Shown here: positions 17,071 through 26,104 of the stretch, in pieces | How positions within the stretch are numbered: the first letter of the stretch is position 1 | How the letters are laid out: every line of letters starts with the position of its first letter | DNA from: Flavobacteriales bacterium | Lineage (GTDB): Bacteria; Bacteroidota; Bacteroidia; Flavobacteriales_D; Crocinitomicaceae | Length of the DNA: 64,000 bases | Assembly (NCBI GenBank): GCA_947449575.1 | Contig: CANFRV010000007.1 | Coordinates: 58,462-122,461, forward strand | Direction: 5' to 3' | Position numbers and translations under genes: made by a program | The notes under the pieces: generated by a model | The model's database searches: none | What the model was told of the DNA's origin: nothing | What the model saw: the letters and a program-made list of their open reading frames with translations, nothing else

Positions 17071-20007
17071 TTAGAATCTAATAACAACAGTGGCTGAAAT
17101 GCCTCTCCCAAAGATAGTAGACCATAATAAATCGTCTCTTTTTGCATTGTACCCATCCTGGTTCCCTTTATCTCCTGTCAAGACTGAATTAACGAGCTGT
17201 TGACTTTTTGAGTAGTCATTTGTAGAGAAATAATTGTTTTGATAAAAAATCAATTTCTGAGCTAAGATATTTTGGAAATTTAATTTGACTTCCATTTTTT
17301 CTTTGAACAGAAATTTAGAAATTTGAAAATCAACAAATGTTCTTCCTTTTTCCCATATATCAGGTTCATTGACATTTCCTAAAATAGCAATTCGATCACC
17401 CACACGATTCATTATCATCGTAAAGGACATCCCTAAAGAATCATCTGTATACATCAATCCTGTATTAAATACATAAGGTGATTGACCTTGAAGAGGCCTC
17501 GTTTTATAGGCAGTTCCTATGATGCCTGACACATCCACTACAGAACGAATAATTGCTGCGTTCGCATAATAGGTAAAATTATTAAGGATAGAAGAAGAAT
17601 CAGAATTAAACAATCGACCTAAAACTGATCTTAATTCTAACTCAAAACCATAATTTATAGCGCTTGGTACATTTTTAAAAGTAACTTCATTCGGCACATC
17701 TGCTCTCGAAATTTGCTCAATTGGATCTACAAATTTCTTATAAAAAACGGTTCCAGATAGTATTTGAGCTTTCCCAGGGAAATATTCATAACGTAAATCA
17801 AGATTTGTTATTTTTGCTCTTTTCAATGAATCATTACCAGAAACAGCAAATTGGGTATTAAAATCATAAAAAATAAAAGGTGCAAGTTCTCTATATTCTG
17901 GTCTATTAACAGTTTGCGAAACCGCTAATTTCAAATTTTGTTTTTTATGTATCGAATAGACTGCATTTAAAGAAGGTAAAATATCTAATTTTTTTGTCAG
18001 AATATTCAAAGGCACCTTGTTTCCTTTCAGAGCATCGAGACTTTGAATAAAATATTCAGCTCTTGCTCCCCAGACTACACGTAGTTTTTTGCTAAATTTA
18101 TTCGTCATCATTAAATATCCAGCAGTGATAGACGAACTTGCTTTATATGCATCTGATTGATTAGAGCCATCAACTAATTTAAAACCACCAACACCCGGCT
18201 TGATTAAGCCCATGTTTTGTTGCGAAAAAATGGTATTTTGATCCAAGTACGAAAGAGAATCCTTAAATGTCACATTTCCGCCAACGATTGAATATTTTGT
18301 ATATCCTAATTGCCTTGCATCAAAGTCACGATTCCTCAATTGATATAAACCACCTACTTTAATTTCGCTTTTGATATTGTAAAACTTTTTTAAAGTATAC
18401 TCTAAATCCGTCTTGAAACTTGCTATATTTTCTTTATTTGTCGAAAAAAACATTCCACCTCCATAATCTGGACCAATACTATTTCCTGTTGAAATATTAG
18501 CAACATACATTGTGTCAGCTGGATTTGGATCTGTGGGGTCATTCAGGTTTTTATATCTTGTATAGATAGATCTTCTTAAATTTGGAATCGTTCTGTTAAT
18601 ACTACTGTAAGAACCTACCCAACTCACTTTAAAATTAGAATCAATATGGTGTTCTCCATTAATTTGACCTGAATAAATTTTATTACTTGTAAACCACAAT
18701 GCATTTGCCTTAATAAGCGTCGGATTAAATTCTAAAGGATCTCTTTCTCCGGATCTATTAATCACACGGTCATCCGAATTGATTGAATATAAATTTTTGA
18801 ATCCTAATTTATTATTTTCATTCAGCTTAATAGCGAAATTTGCCATTGCCCCCATCAATATTTGAGTAGAATACACTTTATCCAAATAATCAAATTCTAT
18901 TTGAGCACCGCTCATTCCTTCAGAACCATTACCAGTGTACCCCCTTCTGATCGTTTGATTAAAATTATTTACTCGATTGTAAGAAAATGACGTGGAAATA
19001 CCAATTTTTTTACCAAACAGCGTATCATTTAACCCTAAACTATATTGCAAATTCATATTTGGTGTAAACTTTTTATCTTGTAAACTCCAATCGGTGGTAA
19101 ACTGTTTTGCTAGACTTGCCTGATCTGCATTCGTAATTGGAAAATCATCTTTAGAAGGGATGGCATTCGAAATAGCTCTAGTACCATCATCCATTCCTAA
19201 CCAATCTTTTTTGCCTCCTTTGTAATCAACCCTATCTTTAAAAGTGGTAATGGTATTATAACCGCCACTGACAGATAAAGATTGGAAATTTTTTGAAGGA
19301 ATACTTTTTGTGTTAATTTGAATAATACCACCGGCAAATTCTGCTGGAAGATCTGGAGTTGCTGTTTTAATAATGACAACATTGTCCAACATATTTGATG
19401 GAAAAATATCAAAAGAAAAAGCTTTTCTATCTGATTCAGAACTCGGTAACGTTCCATCATTCAAATAAGCTGCATTGTAACGATCGTTTAATCCTCGAAT
19501 AACAACAAATTTATTTTCTTGTATACTCATCCCTGTACCTTTAGCCAATACTTGCGCAACATCTCTTGCTGGTGTTTTAGCAATTTCTTCAGCCGTGATA
19601 ATAACAATGTTTGGATCAGAATTTTTTATCGTATTGATGGCGTGGTCCACACTTTCCTTTTTAACGACATGAACTACTGTATGTTCTTTGATAATTTTGT
19701 AAACTGGCTCTAATTGAATGTTTAGAATTAGCTCTTGACCTTCATTGACTGTTACATCATCGATTGTTTTGTGCGTATATCCATGTAATTTTAAGGAAAT
19801 TGAATAGGTACCTGCTTTGACTCCATTCAAATAATAATTTCCATCAAAGTCTGTTTTTGTAATAAATTTTGTACTGTCTAAGGATACCTTCACATCAAAA
19901 AGAACCTCACCCGTCGAAACGTCAGTTACTTTCCCTTTTATACTTCCTGTTTGAGAGAAAGAAAATTGAGCTATTAAACAAGCTAATATTAAATAAACAC
20001 CCTTCAT
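17071..20007 (-). CDS. TonB-dependent receptor with carboxypeptidase-regulatory-like N-domain
   Basis: A 978-residue outer-membrane transporter. The signal peptide is MKGVYLILACLIAQFSFSQ. Residues about 22-105 form the carboxypeptidase-regulatory-like beta sandwich (IKGKVTDVSTGEVLFDVKVS, DFDGNYYLNGV). The plug follows (VVHVVKKESVDHAI, VIRGLNDRYNAAYLNDG, EFAGGIIQINTKS), then a large beta barrel with SQTVNRPEYRELAPF and the terminal strand ISATVVIRF. No SusD partner is next to it; instead a T9SS protein and a PhoB/PhoR pair follow on the same strand. The ligand is unknown; a phosphate-containing compound is the context-based guess. Confidence 0.92.
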   Translation of the reverse strand: MKGVYLILACLIAQFSFSQTGSIKGKVTDVSTGEVLFDVKVSLDSTKFITKTDFDGNYYLNGVKAGTYSISLKLHGYTHKTIDDVTVNEGQELILNIQLEPVYKIIKEHTVVHVVKKESVDHAINTIKNSDPNIVIITAEEIAKTPARDVAQVLAKGTGMSIQENKFVVIRGLNDRYNAAYLNDGTLPSSESDRKAFSFDIFPSNMLDNVVIIKTATPDLPAEFAGGIIQINTKSIPSKNFQSLSVSGGYNTITTFKDRVDYKGGKKDWLGMDDGTRAISNAIPSKDDFPITNADQASLAKQFTTDWSLQDKKFTPNMNLQYSLGLNDTLFGKKIGISTSFSYNRVNNFNQTIRRGYTGNGSEGMSGAQIEFDYLDKVYSTQILMGAMANFAIKLNENNKLGFKNLYSINSDDRVINRSGERDPLEFNPTLIKANALWFTSNKIYSGQINGEHHIDSNFKVSWVGSYSSINRTIPNLRRSIYTRYKNLNDPTDPNPADTMYVANISTGNSIGPDYGGGMFFSTNKENIASFKTDLEYTLKKFYNIKSEIKVGGLYQLRNRDFDARQLGYTKYSIVGGNVTFKDSLSYLDQNTIFSQQNMGLIKPGVGGFKLVDGSNQSDAYKASSSITAGYLMMTNKFSKKLRVVWGARAEYFIQSLDALKGNKVPLNILTKKLDILPSLNAVYSIHKKQNLKLAVSQTVNRPEYRELAPFIFYDFNTQFAVSGNDSLKRAKITNLDLRYEYFPGKAQILSGTVFYKKFVDPIEQISRADVPNEVTFKNVPSAINYGFELELRSVLGRLFNSDSSSILNNFTYYANAAIIRSVVDVSGIIGTAYKTRPLQGQSPYVFNTGLMYTDDSLGMSFTMIMNRVGDRIAILGNVNEPDIWEKGRTFVDFQISKFLFKEKMEVKLNFQNILAQKLIFYQNNYFSTNDYSKSQQLVNSVLTGDKGNQDGYNAKRDDLLWSTIFGRGISATVVIRF

Positions 20008-20475
20008 AAAATAAAAATTTTATGCAAAGGACGTCATATGAAGTATATCTAAGGTTAACTCTAAATTAACTTAATAATAAAAAATAAAGAACAATGGAAA
20101 ATAAGACAGTGAATAACAACCCATCTAAAACAGTTCTAGAAATAACTTAAAAATCTATTTTTCAATAATTTAAATAATAAAATTTCAAATTATTTTCCGT
20201 AAAAACAACAATCCTAATATTAAATTAATGTTAACTAAAGATGGTTGTATGTAAATAAATTAACACTAGATATTCCCATTTTGCGATCGCTAATACTTTC
20301 AAAAAAGTTGAATAATTTAATGACCCTTGAGATCTTGAGCATACCTTTCTTTATCTGAAAAGTAAAAAGTTAGAGAATAGAAAATAATTGTGCTACATTT
20401 ACATAGTGTCATTTACAATAGTTGGATTTGATATTTTGAACTTAACATAAAATAACATTACTAAACATAAAAAAC
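20008..20475. other. 468-bp regulatory spacer upstream of the TonB receptor
   Basis: This long AT-rich gap between two divergent genes holds the candidate Pho box and -7 word listed separately, plus further TTAA-rich words (TTAATGTTAACT near 20223-20236, TTAACAC near 20260). On the plus side the lipoprotein gene has only a weak -7-like TATTTTG near 20432. No ORF or RNA gene is evident. Confidence 0.5.
20025..20071 (-). promoter_or_regulatory. Candidate PhoB-activated promoter of the TonB receptor
   Basis: A direct repeat TTAACT at 20055-20060 and 20066-20071 is spaced exactly 11 bp (minus strand AGTTAA-N5-AGTTAA). Downstream, minus-strand GTCCTTTG at 20025-20032 matches the TTTG half of the -7 box but not the TA half. 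The repeat sits where the -33 box would be, as in promoters where PhoB substitutes for a missing -35/-33 element. Confidence 0.45.
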
Positions 20476-20952
20476 ATGAATAAAGCGATTAAAAAATTGG
20501 GGGTAATGGCAATTGTTGGATTTTTCATTACCAGTTGTAGTGAAAATAATGAAATTAAAAATACACCTTCATTAGTAAAAGAAAACAATAAAGTCGAGGT
20601 AATTGATTCTATCATCAAAGAAGACACAATTAGTAACAGTGAATTAGAAAATAAAGCAGAGGTTATTCCAAAAGTTGAAAATATCGTAGAAGAATTAGTC
20701 TTAATTAGCGGAGATAGAGGCGAGGATGGCGGAACAATTACATTTAAGAATTCTAAAAAGAAAGAATTATTTACAAGTGTTGTTCCTGATTTTATCACTT
20801 GGAATGAAGACGAATATGGCAGTGGTTCAATTGACGAATCATTTTGCAATAAAAAATACATTGTCACGTATAAAATGGAAAAAGAATTTTCTGAGTCTGG
20901 AAATAGTTCGTCAAAAAGAATGAATATCATTAAAATGGAACGCATTAAATAA
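20476..20952 (+). CDS. Small lipoprotein of unknown function
   Basis: A 158-residue protein with a lipoprotein signal: MNKAIKKLGVMAIVGFFITSC with the lipid-attachment cysteine at residue 21. The mature part is charged and low in complexity at first (acidic, asparagine-rich), then forms a short conserved-looking segment (EDGGTITFKNSKKKELFTSV) and a glycine/serine region with one more cysteine. I do not recognise a family. The ATG follows a poly-A rich leader typical of this phylum. Confidence 0.7.
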   Translation: MNKAIKKLGVMAIVGFFITSCSENNEIKNTPSLVKENNKVEVIDSIIKEDTISNSELENKAEVIPKVENIVEELVLISGDRGEDGGTITFKNSKKKELFTSVVPDFITWNEDEYGSGSIDESFCNKKYIVTYKMEKEFSESGNSSSKRMNIIKMERIK

Positions 20953-21105
20953 ATTTTCTATCCATTAAAGAGATAATTGAAGATCCAAGAATTTCCTCTC
21001 AATGTTTTTCTATTTATAGGCGATCTGATAATAAAATATCAGTCGAAATCAAGTTATTAAATACTTTCCGCATTTTTTTATGAGTTAATTTATTAATTTT
21101 ATAAA

Positions 21106-22722
21106 ATGATAGAATTGACAAGAAAAAAAAGGTACTTACTAAGTTTGCTTTCTGGGGTGCTAATGATTGTGTCATTTCCTTTTACAGGCAGCATAACTCC
21201 AATTGTATTTGTTTCTTGGATTCCGCTTTTATTAGTTGAGAACACTATTTCAGTGAAGAAATATCGTTCGACTAAGGTCCTTGTTCATGCCCTAATCGTT
21301 TTTATACTATATAACATTGGCACAACTTGGTGGATATGGAATGCGGATGAGGCAGGCGCTATTTTGGCCTTCCTTCTGAATGGTTTTATTATGGCGCTCG
21401 TATTTTTTCTTTTCCATGCAGTAAAGAAACGATTTAAGACTAAATGGGGATATGCATTATTGCCTATTTTATGGATAGGTTTTGAATATCTTCACTACAA
21501 TTGGGAATTATCTTATCCATGGCTAAATCTAGGGAATGTGTTTTCAATATTTCCAATGGTTGCTCAGTGGTATTCTATAACAGGTGTTTTAGGAGGTACT
21601 TTGTGGGTGTTAATAGTTAACTTATTAATATTCTTTCTCCTGAAAAATCGGTTTGAAAAAATCCCTAATTTAAAGTATCAAAAACAATTAGTGACACTGC
21701 TATTAAGTTTTCTCGTTATACCGATTTCAGCATCTATTTATAGTTATTATTCCTATAATGAAAGAATAAATCCAGTTGAGATCGTTGCTGTTCAGCCAAA
21801 TATTGATCCTTACAATGAGAAATTTGGAATTGGTGAGCAAAGTCAGAAAACGCAGTTAGATAAAATCTATAGTTTGGCAGATAAAATGGTAACGCCGAAT
21901 ACAAAATTTGTTTTAGCACCTGAAACCTCTATATGGCAAAGTTTTTTTGAAGAGGATTTGAAAAGTCAACCCTTTTATCAGTATACAATTGGTCGAAAAC
22001 AGATTTGGGGAGCTACAGACCTTCTTATTGGCGCTTCTACTTTGCGATTTTTTAAGGATAAAAATTCAGATGTTTCAAGAAAATTGGAAAGTGGGCCTGG
22101 ATTTTATGAAAGTTATAACAGTTCACTACTGGTAAATTCAAACAATAGGCCATTTATTATACATAAATCTAAATTAGTTTTAGGTGTAGAGAAGGTACCT
22201 TTTATCTCCTATATTCCATGGTTGGAAAAGTTGGTTATTGACAAAGGAGGTGCTTCTGGTACCTTAGGTGTTGAAAATGAACCTAAAGTAATGGTTTCTA
22301 ACAACACTATTTTTGCTCCTTGCATTTGTTATGAATCTATTTATGGTGATTTTGTTTCAAAACAGGTCAAAAAAGGAGCTGAATTGATTTTGATAATTAC
22401 CAATGATGGTTGGTGGGGAGATACTCCAGGTTATAAACAACATTGCAGTTTTGCTCGACTTAGAGCGATCGAGAACCGAAGAAGTGTTGCAAGGTCCGCC
22501 AATACTGCTATTAGTTGCTTCATCAATCAGCGAGGAGATGTTATCAAAGAAACAAAGTGGTGGACAGAAGATGTTATTCGTGGAGAATTAAATAAAAATA
22601 CACAGATGACCTTTTATTCATTGCACGGTGATTGGTTGGGAAAACTGTTTTTGTATATCTCATGTTCCCTTCTAATCTATGAATTAATTAAAAGGATTTC
22701 TCGTTTATTTCCCTTGAAATGA
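21106..22722 (+). CDS. lnt: Apolipoprotein N-acyltransferase
   Basis: A 538-residue inner-membrane enzyme that adds the third acyl chain to lipoproteins. About six N-terminal hydrophobic segments (residues 10-220) precede a nitrilase-fold domain. The catalytic triad is visible: Glu in LAPETSIW, Lys in LGVEKVPF, and Cys in APCICYESI. FSIFPMVAQW and NLGNVF in the membrane part are typical of Lnt. A last hydrophobic helix (LFLYISCSLLIYELI) closes the protein. It stands alone, convergent with the next gene. Confidence 0.95.
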   Translation: MIELTRKKRYLLSLLSGVLMIVSFPFTGSITPIVFVSWIPLLLVENTISVKKYRSTKVLVHALIVFILYNIGTTWWIWNADEAGAILAFLLNGFIMALVFFLFHAVKKRFKTKWGYALLPILWIGFEYLHYNWELSYPWLNLGNVFSIFPMVAQWYSITGVLGGTLWVLIVNLLIFFLLKNRFEKIPNLKYQKQLVTLLLSFLVIPISASIYSYYSYNERINPVEIVAVQPNIDPYNEKFGIGEQSQKTQLDKIYSLADKMVTPNTKFVLAPETSIWQSFFEEDLKSQPFYQYTIGRKQIWGATDLLIGASTLRFFKDKNSDVSRKLESGPGFYESYNSSLLVNSNNRPFIIHKSKLVLGVEKVPFISYIPWLEKLVIDKGGASGTLGVENEPKVMVSNNTIFAPCICYESIYGDFVSKQVKKGAELILIITNDGWWGDTPGYKQHCSFARLRAIENRRSVARSANTAISCFINQRGDVIKETKWWTEDVIRGELNKNTQMTFYSLHGDWLGKLFLYISCSLLIYELIKRISRLFPLK

Positions 22723-22752
22723 AAAAGAGAATCTACATGAATTTACAAGTTG

Positions 22753-24333
22753 TCAATCCTTAAAATTTAAGGTTCCAAATTTCTCCTTTTTACCATAGAC
22801 AGCGTACAATGTTAATTGTTTTGTGGTGTAGTCTGTAATAAATAATTTGGGAACAACCAGCGCTTCTATTTCTTTTGCGTTAAAGAAAGTTTGTCGGTTA
22901 ATGTCACCTGTTTCAAGATCTAACGCAACAATTCCCACGGCATTTTTTCGTTTACTAAAATTAGCGGAATAAATCCCATCCGTTTTTAAGAAATGTCCAT
23001 TGGCATCGTAATTATTTATATTATCATTAAAAATAAAACACAGTTTCCCATTGTCAATAAATCTTGCGTACGAGCTATAGGTTCCATTGTCATTTGTTGA
23101 CACTTGTTGTTTGTCTATTTTTTTCAACCAATCAAATCCACCATCAACGCCAACTTTAAAAGCAATGATATCATTGTAATAATAGGTATACGTTGTATTT
23201 GTAGCACCCGTTTGTGGATTTCTATAAGTTGTGGTAACCACATAATATTGTTCTATCGATCCAACAATACTTCCATCTTTCATGATATTTGCCTCCCGCA
23301 TTTGATAATTATAAAGTTGTGGCTCTCCACCTCTTCCACTAGCAGCTCTTTTCTCTGCTCTTTCTTTTTGTCTTTCAGACCAATCTTGTGTAATAAAGTC
23401 TGTTTTAAATTCCTCAAAACCTCGATCTACTATTTCTTGCTTATCAAAATCTGCTCTTAGATAGAAAACGCCTGTAATTCCCGTTTTCTTTTCTTCCCCA
23501 TAAATACCAGTAATTGTAAAAATATGATCATCATCCGATTCCATAGTCATTGCCTCAACTCTTTTACCTTTCAAATCAAGCGTAAAATCTTCTAAATCAT
23601 CAGGTGTAACATGTGTAATGTGGAACGCTTTGTATTGAAGGTATTTGTTAAAAATTTTCTTCTCTTCCGATTTTGAATATTCCAGAATTGCGATAAAATA
23701 GTCCCCTGTATTGGATAGATGATGAGAATAAATACTTGCATCTCTTGGGTCGTAAGGCAACAAATAATTGCCTTTTGACACCGTTGTTATTTCATTATCG
23801 AAAATATGAAACCCATATTTAGATTTATCTTCCGCTTTATCGTAGTATTCCCAAATTACACCAAAAAATTGACGATCTTTTGAATGAATAATATCATATG
23901 TTCCTTTGGTTCTGCCTTTTGGGATTTCATATTCCCCCAATTTCGTAGGTTGCCCTTTTGGTTCAATGTTTTCATCGTATTCCTGCATGTAAAGCAGATG
24001 TTTTCCTTCATTTTTATCACTTAAAAAAACCATTAAATGATTGTCTACGCAAGTCACACCTTCAAAAGAAGCCATACTGTTTTCAACTTTCATTACAATT
24101 TTACCAGTCGCCGTCAACGTTAAATGATCATGCTTTGAAAGTTGTACTGATCCTAAAAGGAGACCTCCCGTCCATCTTAATGCAAAAAAATCATCACCCG
24201 TTCTTGGGATGATAGAAATTAACCGTCCACTTTTCTTTTGCAACGTACCCCAGTTAACCTTGTAAGGCTGAGAGAAACCCTGTAAAACTGAAACAAGGAA
24301 TACGAAAGCTAGGAAGGTTTTTCTATTTATCAT
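22753..24333 (-). CDS. Secreted protein of unknown function
   Basis: A 526-residue protein with a signal peptide (MINRKTFLAFVFLVSVLQGFSQ). The body is rich in short beta strands ending in aspartate or glycine turns (FFALRWTGGLLLG, DHIFTITGIYG, KLCFIFNDNINNYD, GIVALDLETGD), which suggests a beta-propeller or similar repeat fold. A charged insert (RQKERAEKRAASGRGG) lies near residue 320. No T9SS sorting domain and no catalytic motif are evident. It ends 7 bp before the purB start side, downstream of purB on the same strand, so co-transcription with purB is likely. Confidence 0.75.
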   Translation of the reverse strand: MINRKTFLAFVFLVSVLQGFSQPYKVNWGTLQKKSGRLISIIPRTGDDFFALRWTGGLLLGSVQLSKHDHLTLTATGKIVMKVENSMASFEGVTCVDNHLMVFLSDKNEGKHLLYMQEYDENIEPKGQPTKLGEYEIPKGRTKGTYDIIHSKDRQFFGVIWEYYDKAEDKSKYGFHIFDNEITTVSKGNYLLPYDPRDASIYSHHLSNTGDYFIAILEYSKSEEKKIFNKYLQYKAFHITHVTPDDLEDFTLDLKGKRVEAMTMESDDDHIFTITGIYGEEKKTGITGVFYLRADFDKQEIVDRGFEEFKTDFITQDWSERQKERAEKRAASGRGGEPQLYNYQMREANIMKDGSIVGSIEQYYVVTTTYRNPQTGATNTTYTYYYNDIIAFKVGVDGGFDWLKKIDKQQVSTNDNGTYSSYARFIDNGKLCFIFNDNINNYDANGHFLKTDGIYSANFSKRKNAVGIVALDLETGDINRQTFFNAKEIEALVVPKLFITDYTTKQLTLYAVYGKKEKFGTLNFKD

Positions 24334-24340
24334 CGTAATT

Positions 24341-25696
24341 TTATTTAACTAATTGAATTCCTGTGTAATTCATAGGAGAAATTGCTTTTAATTCAACTTT
24401 TAATGTGTCAGAAACATCTAAATTATCTACAAAACAATGAACGGTTGTTTTTGTTACAGCCTCATTTTTACGGGTCAATCCTTTCAATGCTTCATAGGGT
24501 TTTGGAAATCCTTCTCTCCGCAATATGGTTTGAATCGCCTCAGCTACTACCGCCCAATTATCTTCTAATTCTGACTCAATTGCTGGTTCATTTAATAATA
24601 ACTTATCCAAACCTTGCAGTGTAGATTTTAAAGCAATAAATGTATGTGCAAAAGGCATCCCAATCGTACGTAAAACCGTTGAATCTGTCAAATCTCTTTG
24701 CAATCTAGAAACTGGAAGTTTTGCAGAAAGATGTTCAAAAAGAGCATTGGCAATTCCGATATTTCCTTCTGAGTTTTCAAAATCTATTGGATTTACCTTA
24801 TGTGGCATTGCTGATGAACCTACCTCGCCTTCTTTTAGTTGTTGTTTAAAATAATTCATAGAAATATAGGTCCACATATCGCGATCTAAATCTAGTATAA
24901 TCGTATTTATTCTTTTTAAACAGTCAAAAAGAGCTGCAAGATTATCGTAATGATCAATTTGCGTTGTCGTTTGACTTCGATCTAAACCTAATCGGTCATT
25001 CACAAAATGATTTGCAAATCCAACCCAATCATGCGCAGGAAAAGACACATGGTGCGCGTTAAAATTACCAGTTGCACCTCCAAATTTCGAAGAAAAAGGA
25101 ATTGTTTTTAGCGTGTTAATTTGTTTAATTAAGCGTTCGGAAAAAACTTGAATTTCCTTCCCTAAGCGAGTTGGCGAGGCTGGTTGACCATGTGTACGCG
25201 CTAACATTGGGATTTCTTTCCAGTCCTTCTGTAGGCTTTCTAATTTTTTTACTAATTTCTCTACCAAAGGCAGATAAGCATCAGAAATAGCCTCTTTAAT
25301 AGAAAGGGGGATCGAAGTGTTGTTTATGTCTTGAGATGTCAACCCAAAGTGAATAAATTCTAAATAATTTTGAAGACCTAATAGTGTCATTTTCTCTTTC
25401 AGAAAATATTCGACTGCTTTTACATCATGATTTGTGATTTTTTCCGTGTCTTTAATCCATTGAGCATCTGCTTCAGAAAAATTTGAGCAGATGGCACGTA
25501 AATCAGAATAGCGATCTTTGGGAAAGGATTTTAAAGGCTCAATCCCAGCATCTACCATAGCGATGAAATATTCTACTTCAATAATTACGCGGTACTTAAT
25601 TAATCCAAATTCTGAAAAATAAGGTTGTAATTCTTGTGTTTTACTTTGGTATCTGCCATCAATTGGGGAAATTGCAGTAAGAGCATTTAAAATCAT
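24341..25696 (-). CDS. purB: Adenylosuccinate lyase
   Basis: A 451-residue member of the fumarase/aspartase superfamily. PurB releases fumarate twice in purine synthesis, from SAICAR and from adenylosuccinate. The family signature loop GSSAMPHKVNPIDFENSEG is present near 290-308, with the catalytic histidine region in LARTHGQPASPT and the HYDNLAAL stretch. The N-terminus LTAISPIDGRYQSKT is typical of the bacterial enzyme close to the E. coli type. Length fits. A -7 word lies 48 bp upstream. Confidence 0.97.
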   Translation of the reverse strand: MILNALTAISPIDGRYQSKTQELQPYFSEFGLIKYRVIIEVEYFIAMVDAGIEPLKSFPKDRYSDLRAICSNFSEADAQWIKDTEKITNHDVKAVEYFLKEKMTLLGLQNYLEFIHFGLTSQDINNTSIPLSIKEAISDAYLPLVEKLVKKLESLQKDWKEIPMLARTHGQPASPTRLGKEIQVFSERLIKQINTLKTIPFSSKFGGATGNFNAHHVSFPAHDWVGFANHFVNDRLGLDRSQTTTQIDHYDNLAALFDCLKRINTIILDLDRDMWTYISMNYFKQQLKEGEVGSSAMPHKVNPIDFENSEGNIGIANALFEHLSAKLPVSRLQRDLTDSTVLRTIGMPFAHTFIALKSTLQGLDKLLLNEPAIESELEDNWAVVAEAIQTILRREGFPKPYEALKGLTRKNEAVTKTTVHCFVDNLDVSDTLKVELKAISPMNYTGIQLVK

Positions 25697-25743
25697 TTGT
25701 CGTTTTGTGTTAATTGTTTCCAGTGATTCTATTCTTAATTAAT

Positions 25744-25751
25744 CGAAAGTA
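25744..25751 (-). promoter_or_regulatory. Candidate -7 box for purB
   Basis: Minus-strand TACTTTCG matches TAnnTTTG in seven of eight positions and lies 48 bp upstream of the purB ATG. No -33 TTTG was seen. Confidence 0.35.
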
Positions 25752-26062
25752 AAAGGATTAATGAAAAATGAAAGCGTAAAGATAGAAAATCTTAAGCGAA
25801 TGCTAAGAGAATCTTAGATTTATTATTGTTTAATAAACCGATTTATAGGTGTTCTCAATGAATAAAATGTTCTACTTCATTTTCAGATATGTTGTTTTGA
25901 TAAAATATGAAAGCAGAAGTATGATCGTGTGCTTAAAAAAGTCATTTTACTTATTAAAAAATGAATCATTCATAATTTTTTGGGATGATTTATTAATGGA
26001 AAGATTAGGGCTTTATCATCTTTTTTCATGATCAAAGTGAGGTGAATCAAGTTATTTTTAGT

Positions 26063-26070
26063 TATTTTTG
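26063..26070 (+). promoter_or_regulatory. -7 box for the TPR/PD40 protein gene
   Basis: TATTTTTG is an exact match to TAnnTTTG, 34 bp before the ATG at 26105. Its position inside the longer reading frame that begins with GTG at 26042 supports the ATG as the true start. Confidence 0.5.
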
Positions 26071-26104
26071 TACAGTACGTTGTTTTAATAAAAATTACAT
26101 TTAT

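Larger units (their letters stand above)
25697..26104. other. purB / TPR-protein divergent spacer
   Basis: This 408-bp gap holds -7 words for both neighbours and a compact set of complementary words near 25790-25817 (TCTTAAGC, GCTAAGA, TCTTAG) that can form two alternative small hairpins. A 60-codon plus-strand frame at 25849-26031 has an unconvincing, isoleucine- and phenylalanine-heavy composition and is not called. Confidence 0.45.

Noticed and set aside
20442..20945. Long minus-strand frame of 167 codons opposite the lipoprotein gene
   Set aside because: It is the antisense of the plus-strand lipoprotein gene; its serine- and phenylalanine-heavy composition is what the reverse of a lysine- and glutamate-rich gene gives.
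25849..26031. 60-codon plus-strand frame between purB and the TPR gene
   Set aside because: Composition is hydrophobic and irregular, no family is recognised, and the -7 box of the next gene lies just after it.
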